From NCBI RefSeq assembly GCF_009828925.2, contig NZ_WUTY02000001.1, positions 3,006,492 to 3,070,491 on the forward strand: a stretch of 64,000 nucleotides of DNA, given 5' to 3'. Positions 47,533-56,052 of this stretch are shown in pieces. Source of the stretch: Methylicorpusculum oleiharenae (GTDB lineage: Bacteria; Pseudomonadota; Gammaproteobacteria; Methylococcales; Methylomonadaceae). The notes below the pieces were generated by a model. That model ran no database searches, was not told the origin of the DNA, and was given only the letters and a program-made list of their open reading frames with translations. Positions within the stretch are counted from its first letter, which is position 1. Every line of letters begins with the position of its first letter. Both the position numbers and the translations under genes were made by a program.

Positions 47533-49074
47533 TTAAACAGCCTGCTCCTCCATTATCAGTTGCGCGTCTATGCCGGCTTCCATGCCGGACCAGACGGCCG
47601 AATACAATCCGGAAATGCCGAACGAATCACTGTGAGCAAAGACGACACGGCCGAATGGCTGTTTGGCGGCGGCACAAAGTTGATCCATGCCGGGCGCACA
47701 AGAAACCATGGGATGGCCCCATCGATGTAAATATATCGATTGGACCGCCCCCCGACTTTGCGGCATGATTTCGTGCAGATCGCCAATAATCATCTTGGCA
47801 AGGCTGCCGGCAGTTTCACTGTAGAGTGAAATGCGGCCGGGCTTTCCGGGATAGGGAACATAAACCGTCAAATGGCTTTTGTCTTTCGGGCTGCGATTAT
47901 TTTTTAACCAGTCCGCTGCAATGATAAAGCGGCTGAAATGAGAAGCGCTGACTGTTTCAAAAGCCTGTGCGACTGGCCGGGTTAGTTCGACCTGAGCGAC
48001 TAAATAGGCATTGTAATTGAAGCGGTCATAGAGCTTGGGTCGGCCTTCGGCCAGTCCCCGCACCGCGTATTTGGCATACATTTTTGGCGCCGCCACGACG
48101 ACACAATCGGCGGCTATCGTTTGCAGTGATTCATCTTTATGAACACCGGTAACCCAGACTTTGCCGTTGCTTTTATTTTCAATATTGATCACGGTAAAGC
48201 CGGTCAATATTGCATTCGCATTTTTATCAAGACAACGAGCGTGTAATTTCTCGGCAATTACACCGTGTCCGCCGGGCAGCGTAAAAGCAGGCTGCCGCAG
48301 TGTGGAAAGAATGTACAACGCAGCCCAGGCCGATACCTTGTCTCCGTTTTCGCCCAGTCGCGAGCTTAATATCAACTTCATGAAATGCCGTGCCGCGGAG
48401 GTATAGTTTTGCTGTGCCAGATACTGCCCGAAGGTCAAACGATCCAGTTCCTTGATGCCCGGTTTGTTTTCAGTGCGGGGAAAAAAGATGCCGTTGACTG
48501 GATCAGACAATGCCGCCAGATCAAGTCCGAGCTGTCGAAACGATATACGCTCTTCATCTGTTACCGGTAAACGCTGCGAACCCTCCTGCAGTGGGTTCGC
48601 AACGGAGCAGCCATTTATGTGATAGGACAGATGATCCCCTTCAAGCGGTTCAAAAGGGATGTCAAGATCGGTAAAGAAATCGGTAAACGGCGCAATCGAT
48701 CCTTGGTTGACTATAGCGCCCAACGGATAGTGAATGCCGTTGGCTTTTCTGCGTCTTGAGTTTCCACCGATGTCGTTTTCTTTTTCCACCAGCAGAGCAT
48801 CGTAGCCGGCTAAATTTTTCAAGGTCGTCAAACCGGAAATGCCACCTCCGACAATGACCACATCCTTGTTTAGCGAAGGAGCCGGGACAGAAAATTGCCG
48901 GCCGTCGCGGAGCGTGTGCGTTATTTGGAAATGATCGATTTCATCAAATTCGGCAGGCAGATCAACCGCGCTGATTTTACCGTCGGGATCAACGCGAAAA
49001 TTGATGCCGGCACAAGAGCTCAGGCCCAGTGCGCCTAAAGCCATCATCGTTTGTAATGCTTGTCTGCGATTCAT
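47533..49074 (-). CDS. exported FAD-dependent oxidoreductase (lipoprotein)
   Basis: A 513-residue flavoprotein of the amine-oxidase/phytoene-desaturase-like group. The N-terminus MNRRQALQTMM, hydrophobic run and LSSC (Cys21) look like a lipoprotein signal with a twin-Arg, so the folded flavoprotein may be exported by Tat and lipid-anchored. FAD loop VVIVGGGISGL lies at residues 74-84. It overlaps the small hot-dog gene by 4 bases. It could oxidise, desaturate or cyclise the exported product; that is inference. Confidence 0.75.
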   Translation of the reverse strand: MNRRQALQTMMALGALGLSSCAGINFRVDPDGKISAVDLPAEFDEIDHFQITHTLRDGRQFSVPAPSLNKDVVIVGGGISGLTTLKNLAGYDALLVEKENDIGGNSRRRKANGIHYPLGAIVNQGSIAPFTDFFTDLDIPFEPLEGDHLSYHINGCSVANPLQEGSQRLPVTDEERISFRQLGLDLAALSDPVNGIFFPRTENKPGIKELDRLTFGQYLAQQNYTSAARHFMKLILSSRLGENGDKVSAWAALYILSTLRQPAFTLPGGHGVIAEKLHARCLDKNANAILTGFTVINIENKSNGKVWVTGVHKDESLQTIAADCVVVAAPKMYAKYAVRGLAEGRPKLYDRFNYNAYLVAQVELTRPVAQAFETVSASHFSRFIIAADWLKNNRSPKDKSHLTVYVPYPGKPGRISLYSETAGSLAKMIIGDLHEIMPQSRGAVQSIYLHRWGHPMVSCAPGMDQLCAAAKQPFGRVVFAHSDSFGISGLYSAVWSGMEAGIDAQLIMEEQAV

Positions 49075-49382
49075 AACGGCAAAAACTCAACGGTGTACTG
49101 TCCGCTCGCGACCAGATTGCCATCCTGATCGAAAATCCGGCACTCGACATCCGTTTGTTTTAATTGGCATTCGACACGAACGCTGAACTCTGGCAAAACC
49201 GGCCGGATAAATTTATGCCGGACAATATTTTTAATTCGGCAGCGGCGGCCCGGTTCCTGCGATAGCGTATCCTTTACGAAATTGAGCAGCATGACGCCCG
49301 GCAATATCGGACGGCCGGGAAAATGGCCGTGCAACACAGGTTGATCCGGACTGATAAAGTAATTTTTATTGAAGATTTTCAT
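49071..49382 (-). CDS. hot-dog dehydratase-like protein with GHFPG (ApeI-like)
   Basis: A 103-residue hot-dog protein with the FabZ/ApeI-type active-site segment HGHFPGRPILPGV (His20). The acidic residue that normally follows PGV-x-x-x is Asn34 (PGVMLLN). It would dehydrate 3-hydroxyacyl-ACP if a partner supplies the acid. It is separated from the other hot-dog gene by 2 bases and overlaps the flavoprotein gene. Confidence 0.75.
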   Translation of the reverse strand: MKIFNKNYFISPDQPVLHGHFPGRPILPGVMLLNFVKDTLSQEPGRRCRIKNIVRHKFIRPVLPEFSVRVECQLKQTDVECRIFDQDGNLVASGQYTVEFLPL

Positions 49383-49384
49383 TG

Positions 49385-49819
49385 TTATCCTCCCAAGACC
49401 ACAATTTTGCCGCTAGCGAGTTTGCGTTGCTGTTGTTCTGCCTTGAAGTTTCCTGCGCTCAAACTGCCGAAGCGAGACACGACAGTAACTGAAACCGTAA
49501 CAGGCAGGTCTGAATCGGCCGGGTCATCAAAGTCGACCTGATCGAAGCTGAGCAGCAAGCGTTCGCCGCCTTCATCCGGCTTGCGGTCGGGCGAATTACT
49601 GCTGGACAATACCACCCCTAACAGCTGGGCGGCTCCTTCCAGAATCAGTTCATCTTTAAGCGCAGCCGCAGTCAATGTGTCCCATAAAGCAAGACTCTGC
49701 GAAAACTTCAAAATGCTTTTGCCGCTGATGCCGGGGTTTGTAATTTCTATGGTATCCAGCAACAGGATAGGGTCACGATGCGGCAGAATTGCTTGAATGG
49801 CGGTGTGGTCGATTTTCAT
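49385..49819 (-). CDS. hot-dog dehydratase-like protein with EGAAQ (ApeP-like)
   Basis: A 144-residue hot-dog protein. It keeps the FabZ-type start ILPHRDPILLLD and the acidic motif LILEGAAQLLG (Glu61), but lacks the GHFPG segment with the catalytic His. This is the reverse of its small neighbour. The pair resembles the two dehydratases of aryl-polyene clusters. It lies 10 bases after the ketosynthase-like gene. Confidence 0.75.
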   Translation of the reverse strand: MKIDHTAIQAILPHRDPILLLDTIEITNPGISGKSILKFSQSLALWDTLTAAALKDELILEGAAQLLGVVLSSSNSPDRKPDEGGERLLLSFDQVDFDDPADSDLPVTVSVTVVSRFGSLSAGNFKAEQQQRKLASGKIVVLGG

Positions 49820-49829
49820 CTTGTTATCC

Positions 49830-51032
49830 TTAAGCTGCCGGCCGACAATTGACGATCATCGCAACCTGACTGCCGCCAATGCCGGAGCCTTGATGCAAAA
49901 AGCGTTGGGCTGGTGCTGCAGACACGTCAAAATTCAAATAGGGAGCAATGTTTTCATCATAATCCTTGTCCGGGGCCATCGCCGGGATAAATCCCTGCAG
50001 CATCGAAGCAATTCCTAACGCCAGTCGCAATACGCCTGATCCTGCAAATTCTCCGGTAAAGGCTTTAAGTGCAGTAATTTTGGCCGATGAATCCGCCAGC
50101 AGCGCCGGCCATAAATTCATATCTGCGGCATCCAAAGCCTTACTGCCGTTTGCTGCGCTGGAAATCCAGTCAATAGCAGACAACGGCTGCTCTGCCCGCT
50201 GTAATGCCTGTTCAATCGCGGTACGGGCATAGTGGCCTGAGCGGTCGAATTCATAGCTGTCGGATGCCGCAGCGCATAAGCCAATACCTTCAATCTTCGC
50301 CAACGATTTGGCCGAACGCGAACGTGCCGATGCTTCGGTTTCCAGTAATAACGCGGCGCAACCTTCACTCAAGTTAAAACCGGAACGCGAGCGGGAAAAC
50401 GGACAGGCCGGCGCATCTGCGTTTTGATCCAGTAATCGCATATCGCTAAAGCCTTTGATCAGCGCGGTGCTCAGTTCATCAACTCCGATGACCAGCACCC
50501 GTTCAGCCATGCCTTGGTGCAGCATCATCACCGCATACTGTATGGCTTGTTCGCCGCTGACGTCGACGCCGGTAACCGTCGAATTGGGTCCGGCAATACC
50601 TAGTTTTATCGCGGCAAGACCCGCGCTGGCGTTGTAAACGGTGTTCGGAAAATGGAACGGACTCAAAGTTGTAATGCCGTCGCGCAGAAATTTTTTCTGA
50701 TGCTCGACCACGCTTTTAAGACCGGAAAAACCAGTACCTACCAGCAAACCGCAGTCTTTTCGATCCTCTATGGTCAGTCCGGCCTGTTCCAATGCCTGAT
50801 TGCCGGCCGCGATGGTATAGCAACTGATGGGATCCATTTTGCGGGCTTCACGCGGGTTGATATAGTCCTCAACGTTAAAATCCTTTACTGAGCCGTGAAA
50901 TTGCCCGGATTCGAAGTCGTGGATTTTTTCAATGCCGGTTTTCCGGGTCTGTAACGCCTGAACAGCGCTGCTGCAGTTTGAACCTAACGGGCTGATGATG
51001 CCGATGCCGCTTACTACAATTGCTTCAGTCAT
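49830..51032 (-). CDS. ketosynthase homologue, chain-length-factor-like
   Basis: A 400-residue thiolase-fold protein aligned over its full length with FabF-type ketosynthases. All three catalytic residues are changed: Cys to Asp157 (TVTGVDVSGEQAI), first His to Asn295 (SSAANGSKALD), second His to Glu328 (LKAFTGEFAGSG). Loss of catalysis with fold kept is typical of chain-length factors, which pair with an active ketosynthase; one such gene lies 1.5 kb upstream in the same operon. Overlaps the preceding gene by 4 bases. Confidence 0.85.
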   Translation of the reverse strand: MTEAIVVSGIGIISPLGSNCSSAVQALQTRKTGIEKIHDFESGQFHGSVKDFNVEDYINPREARKMDPISCYTIAAGNQALEQAGLTIEDRKDCGLLVGTGFSGLKSVVEHQKKFLRDGITTLSPFHFPNTVYNASAGLAAIKLGIAGPNSTVTGVDVSGEQAIQYAVMMLHQGMAERVLVIGVDELSTALIKGFSDMRLLDQNADAPACPFSRSRSGFNLSEGCAALLLETEASARSRSAKSLAKIEGIGLCAAASDSYEFDRSGHYARTAIEQALQRAEQPLSAIDWISSAANGSKALDAADMNLWPALLADSSAKITALKAFTGEFAGSGVLRLALGIASMLQGFIPAMAPDKDYDENIAPYLNFDVSAAPAQRFLHQGSGIGGSQVAMIVNCRPAA

Positions 51033-51781
51033 AAAATTTTCTCCTGGAAAGTGACAAGTGAGTTGTTACTAGGATCAAACCAGTCGCCATGTCCGGGTAT
51101 CACAAAATCGGCTTGTGCCACTCTTTGTCGTGAAGACAGCAGTTTTTCACGGTTGTGAACAATCAGATGATGATGGGTGTCTTGGGCCAGGAAATCGTTG
51201 ATGCAAATGACCGCATCACCGGCGACAATTCCGGTGCCATGTCCGGTTTCAATTTCCAGTCCCAACTGGCCCGGACAGTGCCCGGACAGGTCAACCGTTT
51301 TCACATGAGCCGTCAATTGCTCCGACGGTTGGCATAAGTGAATTTCGTTTTTGTCGGCGATTACGTCCAACTCGTAACGGGGATCGTTGGCAAAACTTAA
51401 AAACTGCCGTAAAAATACCGGTGCGATCAGCTCATGCGTCTCTTGCAGAAATGCGCTGAAACGCTTTTCATCACGACGGAATTGCATTAATTCGCCGATG
51501 AATTGAAATTCAACTTGCGGCATATGAAACCGCAGGTCAGGGTTGCCCAGAATCAATGGCCGGTAATGATCGTAATGAAGATGGGTGTAATACACGTCGG
51601 TCAGGTCTTCGCGAGTCAGGCGGACCGTTTTTTGTAAAACGGAATCGAGTTCGGCTGCCGTTTCGAAATAGCCGGAATCCACCAAAATACGCCGATCGCC
51701 GTCTATGATCAGCGTGGCGCCGGCATGCAAAGTCCAGCGAGATGGTTTATTCAGGCGGAAAACCGATGCAAGTTCACACAC
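51029..51781 (-). CDS. metallo-beta-lactamase-fold hydrolase
   Basis: A 250-residue enzyme with the zinc motif HLHYDH (residues 67-72), SGHCPGQ, and IVAGDAV plus a C-terminal IPGHGDW. Within a type II fatty-acid/polyketide operon the most likely role is a thioesterase that frees the product from ACP, as some MBL enzymes do in polyketide pathways; a lactonase role is an alternative. It overlaps FabG by 8 bases and the chain-length-factor gene by 4. Confidence 0.78.
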   Translation of the reverse strand: MCELASVFRLNKPSRWTLHAGATLIIDGDRRILVDSGYFETAAELDSVLQKTVRLTREDLTDVYYTHLHYDHYRPLILGNPDLRFHMPQVEFQFIGELMQFRRDEKRFSAFLQETHELIAPVFLRQFLSFANDPRYELDVIADKNEIHLCQPSEQLTAHVKTVDLSGHCPGQLGLEIETGHGTGIVAGDAVICINDFLAQDTHHHLIVHNREKLLSSRQRVAQADFVIPGHGDWFDPSNNSLVTFQEKIL

Positions 51782-52520
51782 TTAAGCCTCCATCAATGAC
51801 AATGACTTGTCCGGTCATGTAGCTGTTGCTTGGCGAAGCGATAAACGAGGTTATTTTTGCGACCTCATCGGTTGTACCCACTCGGCCCAACGGTATCGCC
51901 TGCAAATGGGCGTTCAGCTGTTTCTGGTTCATGCCCGCCAGCATTTCGGTTTCGATAAATCCTGGTGCCACAGCGTTGACGGTAATGCCGTAACGGCCCA
52001 GTTCTTTAGCCATGGAGCGCGTAATTGCGATGACGCCACCTTTGGATGCAGCGTAATTAGCCTGTCCGGGTGTACCGATAAGGCCGCTGATCGACACCAT
52101 ATTGATAATTTTTCCGTGGCGGCGGGTCATCATTTTTTTGGCAACGCTGCGGCAGCATAAAAAAGTGCCTTTAAGGTTGATATCGATCACGTCGTCCCAA
52201 GCTTTTTCCGACATCATGACCAGATAATTGTCTTTGAGAATGCCGGCATTGTTGATCAATACATCGATAGGTCCCAGCTCGTTTTCGATTGCATCGATCA
52301 TCGCTTCAACTTCACCGGCATTGGCAACATTGGCTGCGTAGGCGCGTGCTTCGCCGTTTTCGGACTGAATTTCCCGGCAAAGTGCTTCCGACTTGTCGGC
52401 ACTATTGCAATAGTTGACGGCTACTTTATCGCCGCCCAGTCCAAACTGTTTTGCGATGGCCCTGCCTATGCCTCTGGATGCGCCGGTAACCAACACGACT
52501 CGTGGTGTAGAGTTCATCAT
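51774..52520 (-). CDS. FabG-type 3-oxoacyl-ACP reductase
   Basis: A 248-residue NADPH-dependent reductase with the loop TGASRGIG, NNAGILKDN, catalytic Ser in SISGLIG and YAASK, and the C-terminal YMTGQVIVIDGG. Closely FabG-like in length and motifs. It reduces beta-ketoacyl-ACP to 3-hydroxyacyl-ACP. The gene abuts the ketosynthase stop without a gap. Confidence 0.9.
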   Translation of the reverse strand: MMNSTPRVVLVTGASRGIGRAIAKQFGLGGDKVAVNYCNSADKSEALCREIQSENGEARAYAANVANAGEVEAMIDAIENELGPIDVLINNAGILKDNYLVMMSEKAWDDVIDINLKGTFLCCRSVAKKMMTRRHGKIINMVSISGLIGTPGQANYAASKGGVIAITRSMAKELGRYGITVNAVAPGFIETEMLAGMNQKQLNAHLQAIPLGRVGTTDEVAKITSFIASPSNSYMTGQVIVIDGGLSV

Positions 52521-53729
52521 TCAGTCCTGGTAATGTTTGAATATTAAAGAGGTATTATTGCCACCGAAAGCCAGCGAATTGGACATGGCGTAGTCCATTT
52601 CCAGATTGCGGGCAAAATTGGGTACACAGTCAAGATTACAATCGGGATCAGGGGTTTGGTAATTCAGCGTCGGCGGTACAAATTGTCCATTCAGGCTAAG
52701 TACGGTGGCCAAGGCTTCCACTGCGCCGGCAGCGGACAGCGTATGGCCGGTCATAGGTTTTATGGTACTGACGCACAACGCATCGGCATGAGCGCCGAAC
52801 ACATTTCTTATTGCAGCGCTTTCGGATTTGTCGTTTAAAAGAGTTCCAGTACCGTGAGCATTGATATAGCAGATTTGTTCAACACCTATTTTGCCCAACT
52901 TCAACGCCTGCTGCATCGCTCTTACCATGCCCTCGCCTTCAGGGTGCGGCGCGGTAATATGATGCGCATCGGAACTTAAACCGTAAGCCACAAATTCGGC
53001 GATAATCGGAGCTCCGCGCCGTAGGGCGTGCTCCAAAGATTCGAGAACCAATATTGCTCCGGCTTCACCCAGCACGATACCGTCACGGTTGCGATCGAAA
53101 GGACGGTTTTTTCCGGCACACATGGCACCTAAAGCGTTAAAACCGCTTAACGTAACATACGATGTGCTTTCAACGCCGCCGGCAAGCATGATCTCGGCAT
53201 AACCTTCCTTGATAAAATCGGCCGCGTAACCGATCGCAGTCGCACCCGAAGAGCAGGCCGTCATGATGCTGCTGCGGGGGCCATGCAGATCGAAGTGCGC
53301 AGCCACTGTATTGCCGGCCTTATCGGGATTAGATGCCAGTAATTTTGAAGGATTGGCATTTTGCTTCAGCAGCATGTTGCGGACATAGGTTTCAGTATCC
53401 GCCACGGCACCACCGCTGCCCAAGACAATTCCCATCGTGGTGCAATTCCCGGCCGTAACTTTCAGCTCAGCAGAAGCCAGAGCCTCTTGTGCTGCGGAAA
53501 GGGCGTAAAAGTCGACTTGCGAACAATGCCTGCGTTCACGTTCGCTCAATCCATTGGGTATCTCAAAGCCGACGATCTTGCCTATCTCTTTAGATACAAA
53601 CCCCTCGGTGTCATACCATTCATTGACTTTAATGCCGCTGCGCCCCAGACGTAGCGAAGCTTCAAATTGTTCTGCATTGTTACCGCACGGGCTGACAATG
53701 CCCACACCGGTAATCACTATTCGTTTCAT
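52521..53729 (-). CDS. beta-ketoacyl-ACP synthase (active ketosynthase)
   Basis: A 402-residue FabF-type condensing enzyme with the full triad: Cys159 in TACSSGATAI, His292 in NAHGTGT and His329 in MTGHTLSAAG. It condenses malonyl-ACP with the growing chain. The chain-length-factor-like homologue in the same operon is its expected partner. It is not the housekeeping fabF, since it is embedded in the specialised operon without fabD-fabG-acpP of primary metabolism. Confidence 0.9.
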   Translation of the reverse strand: MKRIVITGVGIVSPCGNNAEQFEASLRLGRSGIKVNEWYDTEGFVSKEIGKIVGFEIPNGLSERERRHCSQVDFYALSAAQEALASAELKVTAGNCTTMGIVLGSGGAVADTETYVRNMLLKQNANPSKLLASNPDKAGNTVAAHFDLHGPRSSIMTACSSGATAIGYAADFIKEGYAEIMLAGGVESTSYVTLSGFNALGAMCAGKNRPFDRNRDGIVLGEAGAILVLESLEHALRRGAPIIAEFVAYGLSSDAHHITAPHPEGEGMVRAMQQALKLGKIGVEQICYINAHGTGTLLNDKSESAAIRNVFGAHADALCVSTIKPMTGHTLSAAGAVEALATVLSLNGQFVPPTLNYQTPDPDCNLDCVPNFARNLEMDYAMSNSLAFGGNNTSLIFKHYQD

Positions 53730-53779
53730 GGCGGTCTCCTGATTCTTTCAAGTACCGGGAATGTTGATCGGACAACCCA

Positions 53780-54049
53780 TCATGCCTTTGCAGTTTCGGT
53801 CAATGACTTTACATAAGCGGCAAGGGTATTCAAGCTGCGGAAGTGGCCTTGGATTTCCTCATCCTGCCCTAATTTGACGCCGAACTTTTTTTCGACGCCG
53901 AGTACAATATCGATAACGTCAATCGAATCGATACCCCATCCGTCATCAAATAAACCGTCATCGTCGCCGGCGGTCACGCTGGAAAGGTCCATATTCAGTC
54001 TGTCGGCAAATATGTTTTTAATTTCTTCTTTAATTTCTTCAAGTTGCAT
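53780..54049 (-). CDS. acyl carrier protein
   Basis: An 89-residue carrier protein with the phosphopantetheine site WGIDSIDVIDI (Ser42). The start at 54049 has GGAGAAATT upstream; a longer reading adds 16 unlikely residues. Trp before GIDS differs from housekeeping AcpP (GADSLD) and marks a dedicated carrier. No phosphopantetheinyl transferase gene is in the operon. It lies between iorA and the ketosynthase. Confidence 0.88.
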   Translation of the reverse strand: MQLEEIKEEIKNIFADRLNMDLSSVTAGDDDGLFDDGWGIDSIDVIDIVLGVEKKFGVKLGQDEEIQGHFRSLNTLAAYVKSLTETAKA

Positions 54050-54093
54050 GGAATTTCTCCAGGTTTGTTGATAAATGAGTGTTCTTGCAATGT

Positions 54094-56052
54094 TCAAAAT
54101 GTTTCCCGTTCAAAGCGCGCCAATAATTTCTTTAACGGCTTTATACTGTGCGCCTTGCGGATAATTGCATGCCAGGGCAGACCGGACAGCAGGGGTGTCA
54201 GGCCGGGAAACAGGGTGTTGACAGTCCTTGGCACGATGGCATGTTCGGAGCAGGTTTGAGAACACAACCCGCAGCCTATGCATTCGTTGGAAATCGCCAT
54301 GTGTTGAATCCGATTGTTTTCCCATACCGGTAAAATTGCCGGGCAATCGACTTTCAGACAATCTCCGCACTGTGTGCACATATCCTCGCGTATCGTATAG
54401 CGGTAATTGGTCGGTTTTTTTATCGTAATGCCCTGAACGCAATCGCCTTTCAGCACCATTACCGATAATGTGTCGGAATGTAAAAACCGGTCTAAAGTGC
54501 TTTCAAGCTGTTGCATATTCAGCGCATCGACGACGGCAAATTCCGGCACTTTCAACGCGCGCAGGAAAGCTTCCCAATCGACTTTGTTAAAGGACATGCT
54601 GGTTGTCTGGTGGCCTGTCATGGCGGCGCCGCTGTTATCGAGAATCAATAGGGTCGCGGGAATACCGCTCGCGATTGCCGTCATTAACGGAGGAATGCCG
54701 GAATGAAAAAAAGTTGAATCGCCGATGACCGCGATAGCTGATCTGGCTGCTTGCTTACCTATGGCAGAGAGATAGCCTTGAAGCAGGCCGATACTTGCGC
54801 CCATGCAAAGGTTGGTATGCAAGGCACCATAGGGATCCAGCGCTCCCAGGGTGTAGCATCCTATGTCGCCGACTACATAAAGGTCGCGTTTACTTAATTC
54901 ATAGAAAATACCTCTGTGCGAGCAGCCTGCGCAAAATCCCGGCGGCCTCGGCGGTACATCGAGAGCAAATACAGTATCCGGCGCCGAATCGGGCCTATAG
55001 TTGAGCTGAGGCACTAATTCGAAAAGTTTGTTCGGGCTTGCAGTCGGCTTGAGAAATTTTTGCAGCCGGTGTTCCATTTCGGGAATGTCCGAACTGAGCA
55101 GTTGTCTTGGGTGGAATTCTCCTACGCCATCAAAATTGGGCCGGTCGGCAACGGATAGATTTAGGGCGCGCAATTGCTGCTCGATAAAGCGGCTGGATTC
55201 TTCCACGACGAGGATCTGTTCGCAGCGTTCGGCAAAATTTCTAATCTCCATTTCATTTAGCGGAAAACTCATCCCTATTTTCAAGATAGGTACCTTATGG
55301 CGGAACGTTTCAAATACAAATGAACTGGGAAATCCCGCAACGACAATGCCGAACGGATATTTTTCGTTGCTGTTATCAGTTGGCAGTGAATGTATAAACC
55401 AGCGACTCCAATGCGATAATGCCAGTTGTCGAATCCTTTGATTCAAATCTTTATGAAGAGCGGTTACGTATCTCGGCAACAAAAGATATTTCTGTATCGG
55501 TTTTGCAAAATCAAGATCGGCGGTTACCGTTTTTCTTGCCCCGGTAACTACTTTGCTGGTGCCGTAACAGAGTTGAGTTGTGACCCGGACAACGACGGGA
55601 ATATCGAATCTGTTGCTTATTTCAAATGCCAAACGGGTAAAAATCAAAGCCTCTTCGATGCTGGACGGCTCTAAAACCGGAATTTTGGCGGCCACAGCCA
55701 GCAAGCGCGTATCCTGCTCATTTTGCGAGGACTTTGCACCCGGGTCATCGCCGACAACCACGACCAGGGCGCCGCGGACTCCGGTATAGGCAACATTAAA
55801 AAAAGGGTCGGCTGCAACATTCAAGCCTACATGCTTCATGATGACCAATGACCTCATTCCTGCGTGGGCCACTCCTATAGCGACTTCCATGCCGACTTTT
55901 TCATTAGCCACCCATTGGGTTTTGATTTCCGGATATTGTTTCAATCCGTCTATGATGCCGGTCACCGGCGACCCGGGATAGGAACATGAGAAGCTAGCGC
56001 CGCCTTCCCAAGCACCACGCGCAATTGCTTCACAGCCGCTTAAAAAGGTCAT
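54094..56052 (-). CDS. indolepyruvate:ferredoxin oxidoreductase alpha subunit-like
   Basis: TPP-dependent subunit of a 2-oxoacid oxidoreductase that turns (aryl)pyruvates into acyl-CoA, CO2 and reduced ferredoxin. The 652-residue protein has the N-terminal pyrimidine-binding part with CSYPGSPVTG, a TPP diphosphate motif GDSTFFHSGIPPL to ILDN, and a C-terminal di-cluster ferredoxin domain with CTQCGDC and CIGCGLCSQTC. It overlaps the acyltransferase gene by 4 bases. Placement in an acyl-chain operon is unusual and suggests it supplies the starter acyl-CoA. Confidence 0.88.
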   Translation of the reverse strand: MTFLSGCEAIARGAWEGGASFSCSYPGSPVTGIIDGLKQYPEIKTQWVANEKVGMEVAIGVAHAGMRSLVIMKHVGLNVAADPFFNVAYTGVRGALVVVVGDDPGAKSSQNEQDTRLLAVAAKIPVLEPSSIEEALIFTRLAFEISNRFDIPVVVRVTTQLCYGTSKVVTGARKTVTADLDFAKPIQKYLLLPRYVTALHKDLNQRIRQLALSHWSRWFIHSLPTDNSNEKYPFGIVVAGFPSSFVFETFRHKVPILKIGMSFPLNEMEIRNFAERCEQILVVEESSRFIEQQLRALNLSVADRPNFDGVGEFHPRQLLSSDIPEMEHRLQKFLKPTASPNKLFELVPQLNYRPDSAPDTVFALDVPPRPPGFCAGCSHRGIFYELSKRDLYVVGDIGCYTLGALDPYGALHTNLCMGASIGLLQGYLSAIGKQAARSAIAVIGDSTFFHSGIPPLMTAIASGIPATLLILDNSGAAMTGHQTTSMSFNKVDWEAFLRALKVPEFAVVDALNMQQLESTLDRFLHSDTLSVMVLKGDCVQGITIKKPTNYRYTIREDMCTQCGDCLKVDCPAILPVWENNRIQHMAISNECIGCGLCSQTCSEHAIVPRTVNTLFPGLTPLLSGLPWHAIIRKAHSIKPLKKLLARFERETF

